Origin: Pseudomonadota bacterium
GTDB taxonomy: Bacteria; Pseudomonadota; Gammaproteobacteria; Xanthomonadales; SZUA-38
Direction: 5' to 3'
DNA: 42,500 bases
Assembly (NCBI GenBank): GCA_039033415.1
Contig: JBCCCR010000041.1
Coordinates: 1 to 42,500, forward strand
Positions 24,351 through 32,977 of this stretch are shown one piece after another (position 1 is the first letter of the stretch; the number at the start of each line of letters is the position of its first letter). Below the pieces are notes generated by a model, which made no database searches, had not been told where the DNA came from, and saw nothing but the letters and a program-made list of their open reading frames with translations. Made by a program: the position numbers and the translations under genes.

Positions 24351-26014
24351 GCACTGACCTGCGAATTCCGGTAACGATGCTGGGTCAGTCTGGCTGTAAG
24401 CTGCAGTTCCCGGACGTAACCATCTATCTCGATCCATATCTCTCTGATTCTGTCAGAGAGCTGGACTCGCCAGATCTCGAACGCCAGGTTCCGATAGCGA
24501 TGCTGCCCGAGGAGGTCGATGACGCCGACTGGGTTTTGATAACTCATGAGCATATTGACCATTGCGATCCGCATACTCTGCCTAAGCTGGCTGCCGCCTC
24601 ACCCGGCGCTCGATTCGTAGGACCCCGCCCCGTATGCGACATTCTGTCGGGGTGGGGCATTGAGGACTCGCGAATTTTCAAAGCAGAGGAAAAATGGAAA
24701 CCTCTGACCGATGATCTGCAGATTGTGGCCACCCCGGCTGCGCATCCCGAAGTCGAGCGTGATGGTGATGGCAACTTGACAGTCGTTGGATATGTTCTTG
24801 AATTTGGCGGGAAGAAAATCTACCTCGCTGGTGACACGTCAGCGCGGCAGGAAATTATCGACCGACTGGTTGAACTGGGTCCGATCCATACCGCCTTTCT
24901 GCCGGTTAACGAACACAATTTTTTCCGAGGCCGGCGCGGAATCGTGGGCAATATGTCCGTCCGTGAAGCGTTCCAGTTTGCTCGAGAGATTCAGTCGCAA
25001 CAGGTCGTGGCCGTGCACTGGGACATGTTTGCAATCAATTCAGTGGAGCCGGACGAAATTCGCCTTATCCATCACAGGCAGTTCTCGGATTTCAGCCTGC
25101 TGATCAGCCCTGGGATGATCAACCTCGCAGATGCTCGCATCAGCATCATCATTCGCACGCTGAACGAAGCCCGATACCTCGGTGAGCTACTAGACGGCAT
25201 CGCCGCACAAATGACGGAGGGACTTGGCCACGAGGTGGTGATAGTCGACTCCGGATCGACAGACCAGACTGTAAAAATCGCCGAACAGCATGGCTGCGTG
25301 ATGCGCCACATCACCCGAGAACAGTTTTCGTTCGGACGCTCACTCAACGTCGGCTGTGAAGCGGCCCAAGGCGACATGCTCGTCGTCACCAGCGGCCATT
25401 GTGTGCCCGTTGACGAGCACTGGCTGCAAAACCTCTGTGAGCCGCTGATTGAAGGACGCGCGCAATACACCTATGGCCGGCAATACAGCGGCCCGACAAG
25501 CCAGTACAGTGAGGGCAAGATCTTCGCAAAGTACTATCCGGATAGCCCGGCGCGCGTTCAAAACCGCATCTTCTGTAACAACGCCAATTCGGCAATTCTG
25601 CAGTCGGCTTGGGAAAAATACGGATTCAACGAAGAGCTGACGGGTCTGGAAGATATGGAACTGGCGCAGCGCCTTGTTGCGGACGGCGGCCGAGTGGAGT
25701 ACACGCCAGACGCCGGCGTATACCATCACCACGACGAATCCTGGCAGACCGTCCGACGTCGATTCGAACGAGAAGCGATCGCGCTTCAGCGGATAATGCC
25801 GAACGTCCATGTCAGCTCTGTGGACACGGCGCGCTATTTCACCTCAAGCGTTTGGCGTGATTGGCGTAGCGCCATGAAGGAAGGTGTGTTCGCGCGCAAG
25901 GCGACGGACATTGTTCGCTACCGCTGGAACCAGTACGTTGGGTCGTACCGGGGCAACCATGAGCACCGCAAGCTCTCCAACGCCGAGAAAGAGAAATACT
26001 TCTACCCGGACTGA
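24347..26014 (+). CDS. Metallo-beta-lactamase-fold hydrolase fused to GT2 glycosyltransferase
   Basis: 555-residue two-domain protein. Residues 1-260 have the MBL/UlaG-like fold: an early MLGQSGCKLQF strand pair and IYLDPYLS, then HEHIDH at 67-72 for zinc, H133 in AAHPE, D163 in AGDTS and H224 in VHWDMF. The zinc ligands are therefore mostly in place, so activity is plausible. Residues 264-480 are a GT2 domain: ISIIIRTLNEARY, VDSGSTDQT at 300-308, TSGHCVP at 348-354 in place of the usual DXD, and LTGLEDMELAQRL at 431-443. No frameshift is needed to join them. The gene overlaps the DUF115 gene (ATGA) and lies just before the CMP-sugar synthetase. The MBL part might open a lactone or hydrolyse a sugar ester; this is inference. 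Confidence 0.85.
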   Translation: MSTDLRIPVTMLGQSGCKLQFPDVTIYLDPYLSDSVRELDSPDLERQVPIAMLPEEVDDADWVLITHEHIDHCDPHTLPKLAAASPGARFVGPRPVCDILSGWGIEDSRIFKAEEKWKPLTDDLQIVATPAAHPEVERDGDGNLTVVGYVLEFGGKKIYLAGDTSARQEIIDRLVELGPIHTAFLPVNEHNFFRGRRGIVGNMSVREAFQFAREIQSQQVVAVHWDMFAINSVEPDEIRLIHHRQFSDFSLLISPGMINLADARISIIIRTLNEARYLGELLDGIAAQMTEGLGHEVVIVDSGSTDQTVKIAEQHGCVMRHITREQFSFGRSLNVGCEAAQGDMLVVTSGHCVPVDEHWLQNLCEPLIEGRAQYTYGRQYSGPTSQYSEGKIFAKYYPDSPARVQNRIFCNNANSAILQSAWEKYGFNEELTGLEDMELAQRLVADGGRVEYTPDAGVYHHHDESWQTVRRRFEREAIALQRIMPNVHVSSVDTARYFTSSVWRDWRSAMKEGVFARKATDIVRYRWNQYVGSYRGNHEHRKLSNAEKEKYFYPD

Positions 26015-26036
26015 CACCAATTCCACGAGGAATTCG

Positions 26037-26732
26037 ATGACATTGAACCGACCAAGGATCGTGGCGCTCCTGCCGATGAAGGCCAATAGCGAGCGCGTCG
26101 CGGGCAAGAATTTTCGGGATTTCTGCGGCAAGCCCCTGTTTCGCTGGATCCTCGATACCCTGCTCGAAGTTAACGCCATCGACCAGGTTGTGATCAACAC
26201 GGATGCGCGGCACATCCTCGCAGAGAACGGCCTTGTCGACTCGGAACGCGTGCTGATTCGTGACCGCCGCCAGGAAATCTGTGGCGACCTGGTGTCCATG
26301 AATCTCGTTCTGGCTGACGACGTGGACAACGTGGACGCCGATGTCTATCTGATGACGCATACAACCAATCCGCTACTTACAGCAGAGACTATTTCAAACG
26401 CCCTCGACACATTCCTCGAGGCCCGGGATAAGGGGCATTCAGACTCGCTTTTCACCGTGAACAAGGTTCAGACCCGTTTCTACCGTGCTGATCTCTCCGC
26501 GGTCAACCATGATCCGTCGAACCTTGTACGAACTCAGGATCTAGAGCCTTGGTATGAGGAAAACTCCAATCTGTATGCCTTTACCCGGGCCAGTTTTCGC
26601 GAGACGAATGCCCGTATCGGCCGGAAACCCATGATGTATGAAAACTCGCGGTTCGAATCGATCGATATCGACACGCCCGAGGACTGGGACTTTGCGGTGA
26701 TCGCCGCAACTTACTGGGTGGCCCAGTCTTGA
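26037..26732 (+). CDS. CMP-sugar synthetase (NeuA/KdsB-like cytidylyltransferase)
   Basis: 231-residue cytidylyltransferase of the acylneuraminate family (PF02348 type). The CTP-binding signature appears at the N-terminus as LLPMKANSERVAGKN followed by FCGKPLFRW, then VVINTDAR, a THTTNPLLTAETI acceptor loop and the C-terminal IDIDTPEDWDFA metal site. Such enzymes couple CTP to a 2-keto-3-deoxy sugar acid such as sialic, legionaminic or Kdo-type acids. The ATG at 26037 is preceded by GAGG at 26026-26029; the longer frame to 25884 is inside the previous gene. No NeuB, KdsA or other condensing enzyme is in the window, so the acid must come from elsewhere or be unusual. Confidence 0.88.
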   Translation: MTLNRPRIVALLPMKANSERVAGKNFRDFCGKPLFRWILDTLLEVNAIDQVVINTDARHILAENGLVDSERVLIRDRRQEICGDLVSMNLVLADDVDNVDADVYLMTHTTNPLLTAETISNALDTFLEARDKGHSDSLFTVNKVQTRFYRADLSAVNHDPSNLVRTQDLEPWYEENSNLYAFTRASFRETNARIGRKPMMYENSRFESIDIDTPEDWDFAVIAATYWVAQS

Positions 26733-27670
26733 GCAGCGCCGAACGGATACTCGTAACTTGCCCGCCCATGCTCCGCATGATCGATCAATTCGCTCCTTTG
26801 TTCGAATCCCGAGGCGCCGAGATCACAACGCCCGAAGTGGTTCAGACCTTGACGGAAGAACGACTCAGTGCGCTGGTGCCGGCTCACGACGGTTGGATAA
26901 TCGGTGACGATCCAGCAACGCGCGCCGTATTTGAAGCGGGAAAAGCCGGCCGATTGAAGGCAGCGGTAAAGTGGGGGATTGGCGTCGACAACGTCGATTT
27001 TGCGGCATGCAAGGATCTTGACATTCCCATCACAAATACTCCCAACATGTTTGGCACCGAGGTTGCGGACCTGGCACTCGGCTATGTGATCGCGCTTGCC
27101 CGAGAGACTTTTCAAATCGACGCAGGTGTAAGGCGGGGAGAATGGCCGAAACCAAGTGGCATTTCACTTGGAGGAAAGACCGTTGCGCTCGTAGGACTGG
27201 GTGATATTGGCAGCAATGTCGCGAAACGTCTGTCGGCTTGTGACATGAACATCATCGCGTACGACCCTTTCGCATCTGAAGCGCCTGAGTATGTCGATCG
27301 CGCGAATTGGCCTGATCGCTTTGACGAAGCCGACTTTCTAGTGATCACCTGTGCCTTGACGGACTCGAGCCATCACATGGTAAACAGCGAGACCTTGGCG
27401 ACGGCAAAATCTGGGCTCCGCGTTGTAAACGTTGGCCGTGGCCCCGTGATTGATGAGCCAGCGCTTGAATCCGCGCTAGAAACTGGCATCGTCTATTCGG
27501 CAGCGCTTGATGTTTTCGAGCAGGAGCCCTTGCCGGAAAAATCCGTTCTGAGGTTACATGAAAGGTGCGTATTCGGCTCGCATAATGCTTCGAACACACA
27601 AGAAGCTGTTGAGAGAACCAGCCTTGCTGCCGCCAACGCTTTGTTCAATTTCCTCGACCGAATTGCATGA
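26729..27670 (+). CDS. D-2-hydroxyacid dehydrogenase (phosphoglycerate dehydrogenase-like)
   Basis: 313 residues. The NAD-binding loop is GLGDIG at 156-161 followed by the acidic D179 in AYDPF. The catalytic set R237 (VGRGP), E264/E266 (DVFEQEP) and H285 (SHNAS) is intact. The TTG at 26729 is chosen because it overlaps the preceding stop as TTGA and keeps the first strand (RILVTCPP); the first in-frame ATG at 26765 would remove it. Enzymes of this group reduce 2-keto acids to D-2-hydroxy acids or the reverse. In this context it may act on the acid activated by the upstream CMP-sugar synthetase, or feed a serine/glycerate decoration. Confidence 0.87.
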   Translation: MSSAERILVTCPPMLRMIDQFAPLFESRGAEITTPEVVQTLTEERLSALVPAHDGWIIGDDPATRAVFEAGKAGRLKAAVKWGIGVDNVDFAACKDLDIPITNTPNMFGTEVADLALGYVIALARETFQIDAGVRRGEWPKPSGISLGGKTVALVGLGDIGSNVAKRLSACDMNIIAYDPFASEAPEYVDRANWPDRFDEADFLVITCALTDSSHHMVNSETLATAKSGLRVVNVGRGPVIDEPALESALETGIVYSAALDVFEQEPLPEKSVLRLHERCVFGSHNASNTQEAVERTSLAAANALFNFLDRIA

Positions 27671-27706
27671 TGGGAAACTCGATGACTCACAACTGGCCGC
27701 ACTAGT

Positions 27707-27743
27707 ATAAAACGTTGCGCAGGACAGAAAAGAGCCGTTTTAT
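27707..27743. repeat. Inverted repeat in intergenic region
   Basis: ATAAAACG at 27707-27714 and CGTTTTAT at 27736-27743 form an 8-bp perfect inverted repeat with a 21-base spacer, 37 bases after the dehydrogenase stop. The right arm is T-rich, so it may be a weak terminator for the cassette; it could also be an operator. It marks the left border of the lower-GC block. Confidence 0.3.
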
Positions 27744-27809
27744 TGAATTTGACGGGAGGCCTCTCGGGGTAATTCTTGTTACATACCCTTGTATAGAGGA
27801 ACACTAGCT

Positions 27810-28523
27810 TTGCTTGAAGTGATCACGAAAGAGACTTACTGGAACGCGCTCGATGACCCTGAGGTGAGCAATCATCTTGAAAGGACCAACCGTCTTATGA
27901 TTTGCCTAAAGCACATCCAGGATGCGTGGATACTCTCAAAGCTTGCGGGAGTCCGTGAACAAAAGATCCTGGAGGCGGGCGGGGGGTTCGGGCGAGTCTT
28001 GCGGACACTTGACGGAAACGAGCGGTGGAACCTCGACAAGCCAAACGGATCCGGCAGAACGGTAGACACCAAAAAAATTGTCATGCCGAAGGAGTTTCAC
28101 GTTATCAGCACTTATCTTGGTGAGTATAACGACGAAGTTCCTGCTGAGTATTTCGATTTTGTCTTTTCCATCAGCGTGATCGAGCATATTCCGAAAGACC
28201 ATATCGACAATTTTTTTGCCGATCATTTCCGCATTCTCAAAGCAGGAGGCCTGGGTTACCACGCCATCGATTTCTACCTGGGTAATGAGGAGCTACAGAA
28301 CGTGGAGACTAGGATTGATTCCTACCTGCAAGGTGTGCGACGCGCGGGCTTGGAGTTCTTGCGTAGTCCAATCTTGCCGAGGCCATTGGTGTTTCATACC
28401 GAGTTCGCGACAAACCCGGATTTAACCATGCGCTACTGGAACGAGACCGTACCAAGACTTGCGAGTAGCCGCCTGTCCTTGCAATCCGTCAGTCTTGCAC
28501 TCGCGGTAAAGAAAGCCATCTAG
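27810..28523 (+). CDS. Class I SAM-dependent methyltransferase
   Basis: 237 residues from a TTG at 27810, supported by AGAGGA at 27795-27800; a TTG at 27789 and a GTG at 27819 are alternatives and no early ATG exists. ILEAGGGFGRVLRTL forms the SAM-binding loop, and FDFVFSISVIEHIPKDHIDNF with HFRILKAGGLGYHAIDF forms the acidic-loop and motif III region. The remainder is family-variable. It stands alone between the inverted repeat at 27707-27743 and the next methyltransferase, in clearly less GC-rich sequence. Methylation of the glycan or of a lipid-linked intermediate is likely but not specified by the sequence. Confidence 0.8.
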   Translation: MLEVITKETYWNALDDPEVSNHLERTNRLMICLKHIQDAWILSKLAGVREQKILEAGGGFGRVLRTLDGNERWNLDKPNGSGRTVDTKKIVMPKEFHVISTYLGEYNDEVPAEYFDFVFSISVIEHIPKDHIDNFFADHFRILKAGGLGYHAIDFYLGNEELQNVETRIDSYLQGVRRAGLEFLRSPILPRPLVFHTEFATNPDLTMRYWNETVPRLASSRLSLQSVSLALAVKKAI

Positions 28524-28578
28524 AGGATTCTGACCTACCGTTTGCCCCATTCGTGCCGGGCCAGAAAGGGACATCATA

Positions 28579-29289
28579 GTGGAATGCAATATCTGCGGAA
28601 GCGTGACTTTCCGCGACATGAAAAAACGCCTGAACGTTCGCTGTGCGAAATGCGGTTCTCTCGAAAGAACTCGCCTGCTCTGGCTTTATCTTGATCATTC
28701 AGGACATTTAAGGGAACACCGAAGGGTCATGCACTTTGCGCCTGAATTTGGCTTGGGGGAGAAGATCAAATCGATCGTAGGGGATAACTACTATCACGCT
28801 TACGACATTGATCCGAGGCTGTATCCCAAGACCGCCAATGTCCAACGCTTCGATCTGACCACAGACATCGAAGCAATCGAATCAGAGTCTGTAGATCTCA
28901 TCATTCACTGCCATGTCCTCGAACACATCCCGTGCACCATGGCACACACGCTGTTCCACATGCACCGTATCCTGAAGACGGATGGTTTACATGCATGCGT
29001 GATTCCCATATCTCCCGGACGCTGGGATGAGTCTTTTGATCCTGCGCTCTCAGATTCCGATAGGCAAAAACGGTTTGGCCAACATGATCACGTCCGACGG
29101 ATCGGAAAGCTGGACATCCAGAGTACGCTTGGAAAGATTATCGATATCGAACCGTATCTAACCTTCGATGCGACAAGAGACTTCCCACAGGAAACTCTGA
29201 AGCGCTTCAACATCCCGGAAAGTCATTGGTATGGACTGACCTTTGGCACACCGCTATTACTTTCGAAAGCAGCCTATAGACTGAGATAA
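28579..29289 (+). CDS. Methyltransferase with N-terminal zinc finger
   Basis: 236 residues starting at a GTG with AAAGGG upstream (28565-28570). The N-terminus carries C3-x2-C6 and C22-x2-C25, a compact zinc finger resembling that of the methyltransferase at 14208 but shorter. The SAM domain follows: VMHFAPEFGLGEKI replaces the usual glycine-rich loop, HAYDIDPRLY holds the ribose-binding aspartates, and LIIHCHVLEHIPCTMAHTLF with ILKTDGLHACVIPI completes it. LLLSKAAYRLR ends the chain. It lies 55 bases after the preceding methyltransferase gene and converges with the large gene at 29306. The target is unknown. Confidence 0.8.
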   Translation: MECNICGSVTFRDMKKRLNVRCAKCGSLERTRLLWLYLDHSGHLREHRRVMHFAPEFGLGEKIKSIVGDNYYHAYDIDPRLYPKTANVQRFDLTTDIEAIESESVDLIIHCHVLEHIPCTMAHTLFHMHRILKTDGLHACVIPISPGRWDESFDPALSDSDRQKRFGQHDHVRRIGKLDIQSTLGKIIDIEPYLTFDATRDFPQETLKRFNIPESHWYGLTFGTPLLLSKAAYRLR

Positions 29290-29305
29290 CCATTGGCATG
29301 ATGCA

Positions 29306-32300
29306 TCATTCAAGATCACCCATACTGTGCACGTGTCCAAGCCGCAGTTTCTTCGCGGCCCACAACGCATTCATTTCATAAATGCTCAACGGATTGAACC
29401 TATAAAGTGCGACATAGGTAGAGAGGGCCCGCTCATAATCGCCATCTCTGAAATGCCGATTGGCCTTTAAGAAGGCTCCTGGCGGCGGTTTTTTTGATGG
29501 TTGAGAGTCACCGAGAGCCCCTTCAGGATTTCCGACGACCAGTTGCTCCTCAAAGCAGCTTACGACGAGTTTCTCATCGACCGACCCTCGGAAAGCTAGA
29601 ATGTTGCCCCAGCCGTTTTTGTTATTGAGCGAACAGGGGAACCTCTTCAACGTATGCCAATTGTGCCGGATACCATAGCGCTCAATCGGGTGCCATTCGC
29701 TGACGTACAGCGCGTAGCCTTTGTCCGCGAGATACCAGGCAAGATCCTTGAATTTGTATCCCAGCGGTTCCGTTTTCGAATCCTCGAACTCGCATTCGAT
29801 AACTCTGGGTTGTAAACGCTCCCAAGGAAAGCCCTTCAAGACAAAGAGATCATGACCTTCCGTATCGATTTTTAAGAAGTCTACTTTCTCGATGGTTTGA
29901 TCTTCGAGAAAATCTCGAAGCGAAACGACACCAACCTGGTCAGACTCTTTGTGAGACGGATGAAAGCTGCTTAAGCTGCTAATGCCCGTGCTTTCTTCTG
30001 AGGTATAGAACGGCCTGTGGTCCACTGATTCAGCGCCAACACAACGATCGTCGATTTTCAGTAACTCTCGGTGCCTGTGATCCTTGAGCCGCTCTAGCAG
30101 CTTTGACCGGTTATTCCTATCCGGTTCGAAGGCCTGCACCGTCCAAGACCTTTTCAAGAAGGGAAGCAGCGCGGAGCCATGGTGTGCGCCTACATCGATC
30201 ATTGATGTCCCTTCGCCAATGTGATCGAACACCCGAGCAACGACGCGAGTTTCATCAATGTGTGCCTTGTGTGCCCGTTCATAGCTTCCAATGAGGGGCG
30301 CGTCGCTGTAGATACGACCAAGCAACTCTTCACGCCAATACCGTGCCTCAAGAAAGGCCTGTCGCATGGGCTCGACGGTGCGAGCCCCCTGCCGGCAGGG
30401 ATTCTCCATCGCCTCGAGCACGTTGTCGACGTCGGCGAACGGAAAGCAACGCAGCGCGGACATTGAGTTGAGGTTTGTGATCGAGACCGGAAATCGCCGT
30501 AGGTCGGCTTTTAGCATCTCCCAGGAGCGCACATGCATATCCGGGTGACGGTTTGGTGGGTTATAGCGGTCACCGGCTACTTGGTAATTATCGAAGAAGT
30601 AATTTGGGTTTTCCTCAGGCGTCTCGTCAATGACCAACTCTCGGCCGTCAACTGATGCTTCCCGGATCTGCTCGATATACTTCAGATCGATACCCAGGAG
30701 AAATAGCTGACGATAACCCAGGAAGATGCCCACCAGAGCCGAGAAACTCCCTGTTGTAATCTTGTCGTCGACAAAAAACTCTGACTGATCTTGCAGGTCC
30801 TCCAGGAAGTGGACATGCGGATGGTTCTTCAGCTCAGGCATGTGTTCCAGAATAGAATTTCGCAGGAAGAACCTTCGAATGCCGTTGGCACATCTTTCCT
30901 TAATGAGTCTTTGGATCGCTTCCCGGTGGCTGTCTTGGACGACAGTATCGAAACACGCATAGTAGGTGGGATAGAAGTCGATTTCGTCCCAGTAACGGTA
31001 GGCCGCGTTCATGCCAAGCGTGTGCTGTGCGCGAAGCTTGTCAAAGTCGAACCCTTTGAGTGATGGCCCATTGCCCATAATGAAAAGCGCATCGGTTCCG
31101 CGATCGAACCTCAGACCGTCAAGGAAGTGAAACGTGCCGCGATGATGGTAGATACGAACCTCGGCATCGACACCTTCCAAGGCGGAAATGGATGCCTGCT
31201 GGTCTGTGAGATGGGCCGACTCCTTCCAATTTCGGACTGCCGCGGCTGAAGAAGCCTCGTTGCCACGACGATACAGGCTGGACGAGAAACTAGGTGCACC
31301 ATAACGTGTGGTGAGAATGGACAGGATCGATTGCGTCCGATGGCCGCTATGAGCGAAAACACCAAACACGCGCTGGACAGGATACTGGCTGGCTTGCCTG
31401 TTACCGGCAACGAGTTCCTTTCGGAGCTGTTCGTCTTCCGCGGACAACCTTGTTCGATTCGACTTTTCCACAACTTTGGGCCAATACACCGCTGACCTTT
31501 TCTTCCCGAGCGCCCAGGCTTCGTCGATTATATTTCGGAATTTTCCGCCTTTTCGGTAGCCAACCAGAGCGGAGCAATAATGAGGGGCGACCAGTTCCGC
31601 GCTGCTGGGATTGATCGCTTCAAGTGCGTCGGGATGGATAAACGGCGCGTTTACAATTGGCCAATGTCGGCTGTCATCATGGTTTGTGATGAAAAAGTCG
31701 TGCTCACTGATGAGGTCAAAAATCTCAGCAACGCTCGTGAGCGCGCTCAGGCCAGCATCCATCCAGAGAATCAGTGCCTCTTTGCTGACGAGGTCTGCGG
31801 CTGCTCGCATCGCATACGACTTGTAAGCCCTCGATTTTGGTTCGAGAAACTCGGGAAACGTTTCTTTCGTGATTTCGGCGGGGTATTCGGCCAGTTCGAC
31901 TTTGTCCAGTTCAAGCAATTGCAGCTTCTCCGTCTCGCCTAGACCAAGCGGATAGACAATGATCCTGTCGATTTCGTCGAAACTGGTCCGATGAAGGCTT
32001 GCAATCAGGTTGATGCCCTGGTTGAAGTACGCCGCGTCGAACGAGGTGACCACAACTCGTTCAAGCACTGAGCCATGCCCGGACGATGGATGGCCGCCCA
32101 CTAGTACTGCTGAAGCACCCCCTACCATCTCACCTGCTTTCTGATTGAGTGTTCGAACAAGCCGTTGAGCCATGCGAGAACGAAGATTGGAGAGTGAGGC
32201 TGGCATCTCGATGTCGCTTGTGACCTTCGCGTCCTTCCGCGTCAGAAAAAATTCGACGAATCGCTCAACCCACACCTTTGGAACGTGGCCAAACTTGCAT

Positions 32301-32977
32301 TTAATCAGTGTCATACACTCGTCGAGCTGCTCCAACCTCTGCTTCGTGCTCTTGGCATCCATGTGAACCGTGGCCACCGACAGAAGTTGGTCGATTCGCC
32401 CAAAGCGGAAGCCGTTCTGCGCGAATCGAATCCAGAGTTCATAGTCGAGTTGTAAAGGCCAACAGTCGTCCAAGCCGCCTGCACACTCATAGACGCGTCG
32501 CCTGAAGAATAGGGATGGCTGAAGCAGGCCGATGGAAGTCTCGAGAGTTTTGAGAAAATTTGTGCCTGCTGGATGGACAAACGCTTCTTTGATCGTATTG
32601 CCGGCGTGATCAACCCGGAGCCCGCGCCCGTAGGCGATGTCAACATCCTCGTTCTCGAGGAAGAACTGATGAACCGTACGCAGCACGGAGTCATCGTAGT
32701 AGGCGTCATCCGTATTAAGCCAGGTCAAAATTTCGCCGTTCGATCTGGCAAGCCCCTTATTGATCGCATCGACTTGCCCCTCGTCCTCCTCAAAAACGAC
32801 CGATGCTCTCGGGTTGCTGTCACGATAACCTTCCAGAATTTCCCTGGAACCATCATTCGACCCTGGATCGAAAACTAGGTGCTCGTAGTCCGAAAAGTCT
32901 TGGTGCGCGACCGATTCGAGGGTTTTCTTCAGGTAGGCAGCCTGGTTGTAGGACGGTGACACGATCGAGATTTTCAA
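29306..32977 (-). CDS. Giant GT2 / GT-like / DUF115 / FkbM / TPR protein
   Basis: 1,223 residues without an internal stop. Residues 1-240 are a GT2 domain (ISIVSPSYN, FDPGSNDGS at 36-44, LNTDD at 87-91). Residues about 305-560 look like another nucleotide-sugar transferase fold, with VVVTSFDAAYFNQGI and LWMDAGL at 404-410. Residues 628-845 are DUF115: FIMGNGPSLKGF at 632-643 and LLGIDLKYI at 760-768. Residues 925-1110 are FkbM-like, with MIDVGAHHG at 926-934 and LKIDTEGHDLFVLKGF at 1035-1050 intact. Residues 1165-1210 resemble one TPR. It starts at a TTG with GGGAG upstream, because the first strand leaves no room for a later start. GC content is near 50 percent. Role: a self-contained glycosylation-methylation machine is inferred. 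Confidence 0.8.
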   Translation of the reverse strand: MKISIVSPSYNQAAYLKKTLESVAHQDFSDYEHLVFDPGSNDGSREILEGYRDSNPRASVVFEEDEGQVDAINKGLARSNGEILTWLNTDDAYYDDSVLRTVHQFFLENEDVDIAYGRGLRVDHAGNTIKEAFVHPAGTNFLKTLETSIGLLQPSLFFRRRVYECAGGLDDCWPLQLDYELWIRFAQNGFRFGRIDQLLSVATVHMDAKSTKQRLEQLDECMTLIKCKFGHVPKVWVERFVEFFLTRKDAKVTSDIEMPASLSNLRSRMAQRLVRTLNQKAGEMVGGASAVLVGGHPSSGHGSVLERVVVTSFDAAYFNQGINLIASLHRTSFDEIDRIIVYPLGLGETEKLQLLELDKVELAEYPAEITKETFPEFLEPKSRAYKSYAMRAAADLVSKEALILWMDAGLSALTSVAEIFDLISEHDFFITNHDDSRHWPIVNAPFIHPDALEAINPSSAELVAPHYCSALVGYRKGGKFRNIIDEAWALGKKRSAVYWPKVVEKSNRTRLSAEDEQLRKELVAGNRQASQYPVQRVFGVFAHSGHRTQSILSILTTRYGAPSFSSSLYRRGNEASSAAAVRNWKESAHLTDQQASISALEGVDAEVRIYHHRGTFHFLDGLRFDRGTDALFIMGNGPSLKGFDFDKLRAQHTLGMNAAYRYWDEIDFYPTYYACFDTVVQDSHREAIQRLIKERCANGIRRFFLRNSILEHMPELKNHPHVHFLEDLQDQSEFFVDDKITTGSFSALVGIFLGYRQLFLLGIDLKYIEQIREASVDGRELVIDETPEENPNYFFDNYQVAGDRYNPPNRHPDMHVRSWEMLKADLRRFPVSITNLNSMSALRCFPFADVDNVLEAMENPCRQGARTVEPMRQAFLEARYWREELLGRIYSDAPLIGSYERAHKAHIDETRVVARVFDHIGEGTSMIDVGAHHGSALLPFLKRSWTVQAFEPDRNNRSKLLERLKDHRHRELLKIDDRCVGAESVDHRPFYTSEESTGISSLSSFHPSHKESDQVGVVSLRDFLEDQTIEKVDFLKIDTEGHDLFVLKGFPWERLQPRVIECEFEDSKTEPLGYKFKDLAWYLADKGYALYVSEWHPIERYGIRHNWHTLKRFPCSLNNKNGWGNILAFRGSVDEKLVVSCFEEQLVVGNPEGALGDSQPSKKPPPGAFLKANRHFRDGDYERALSTYVALYRFNPLSIYEMNALWAAKKLRLGHVHSMGDLE

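Noticed and set aside
23748..24437. 229-residue minus-strand frame across the DUF115 gene and fusion start
   Set aside because: The plus strand has clear DUF115 and MBL motifs with ATGA coupling; the minus frame has none.
27749..27775. TTGACG with TAATTC as a promoter for the methyltransferase at 27810
   Set aside because: The spacer is only 15 bases and the -10 is poor; kept only as a possibility.
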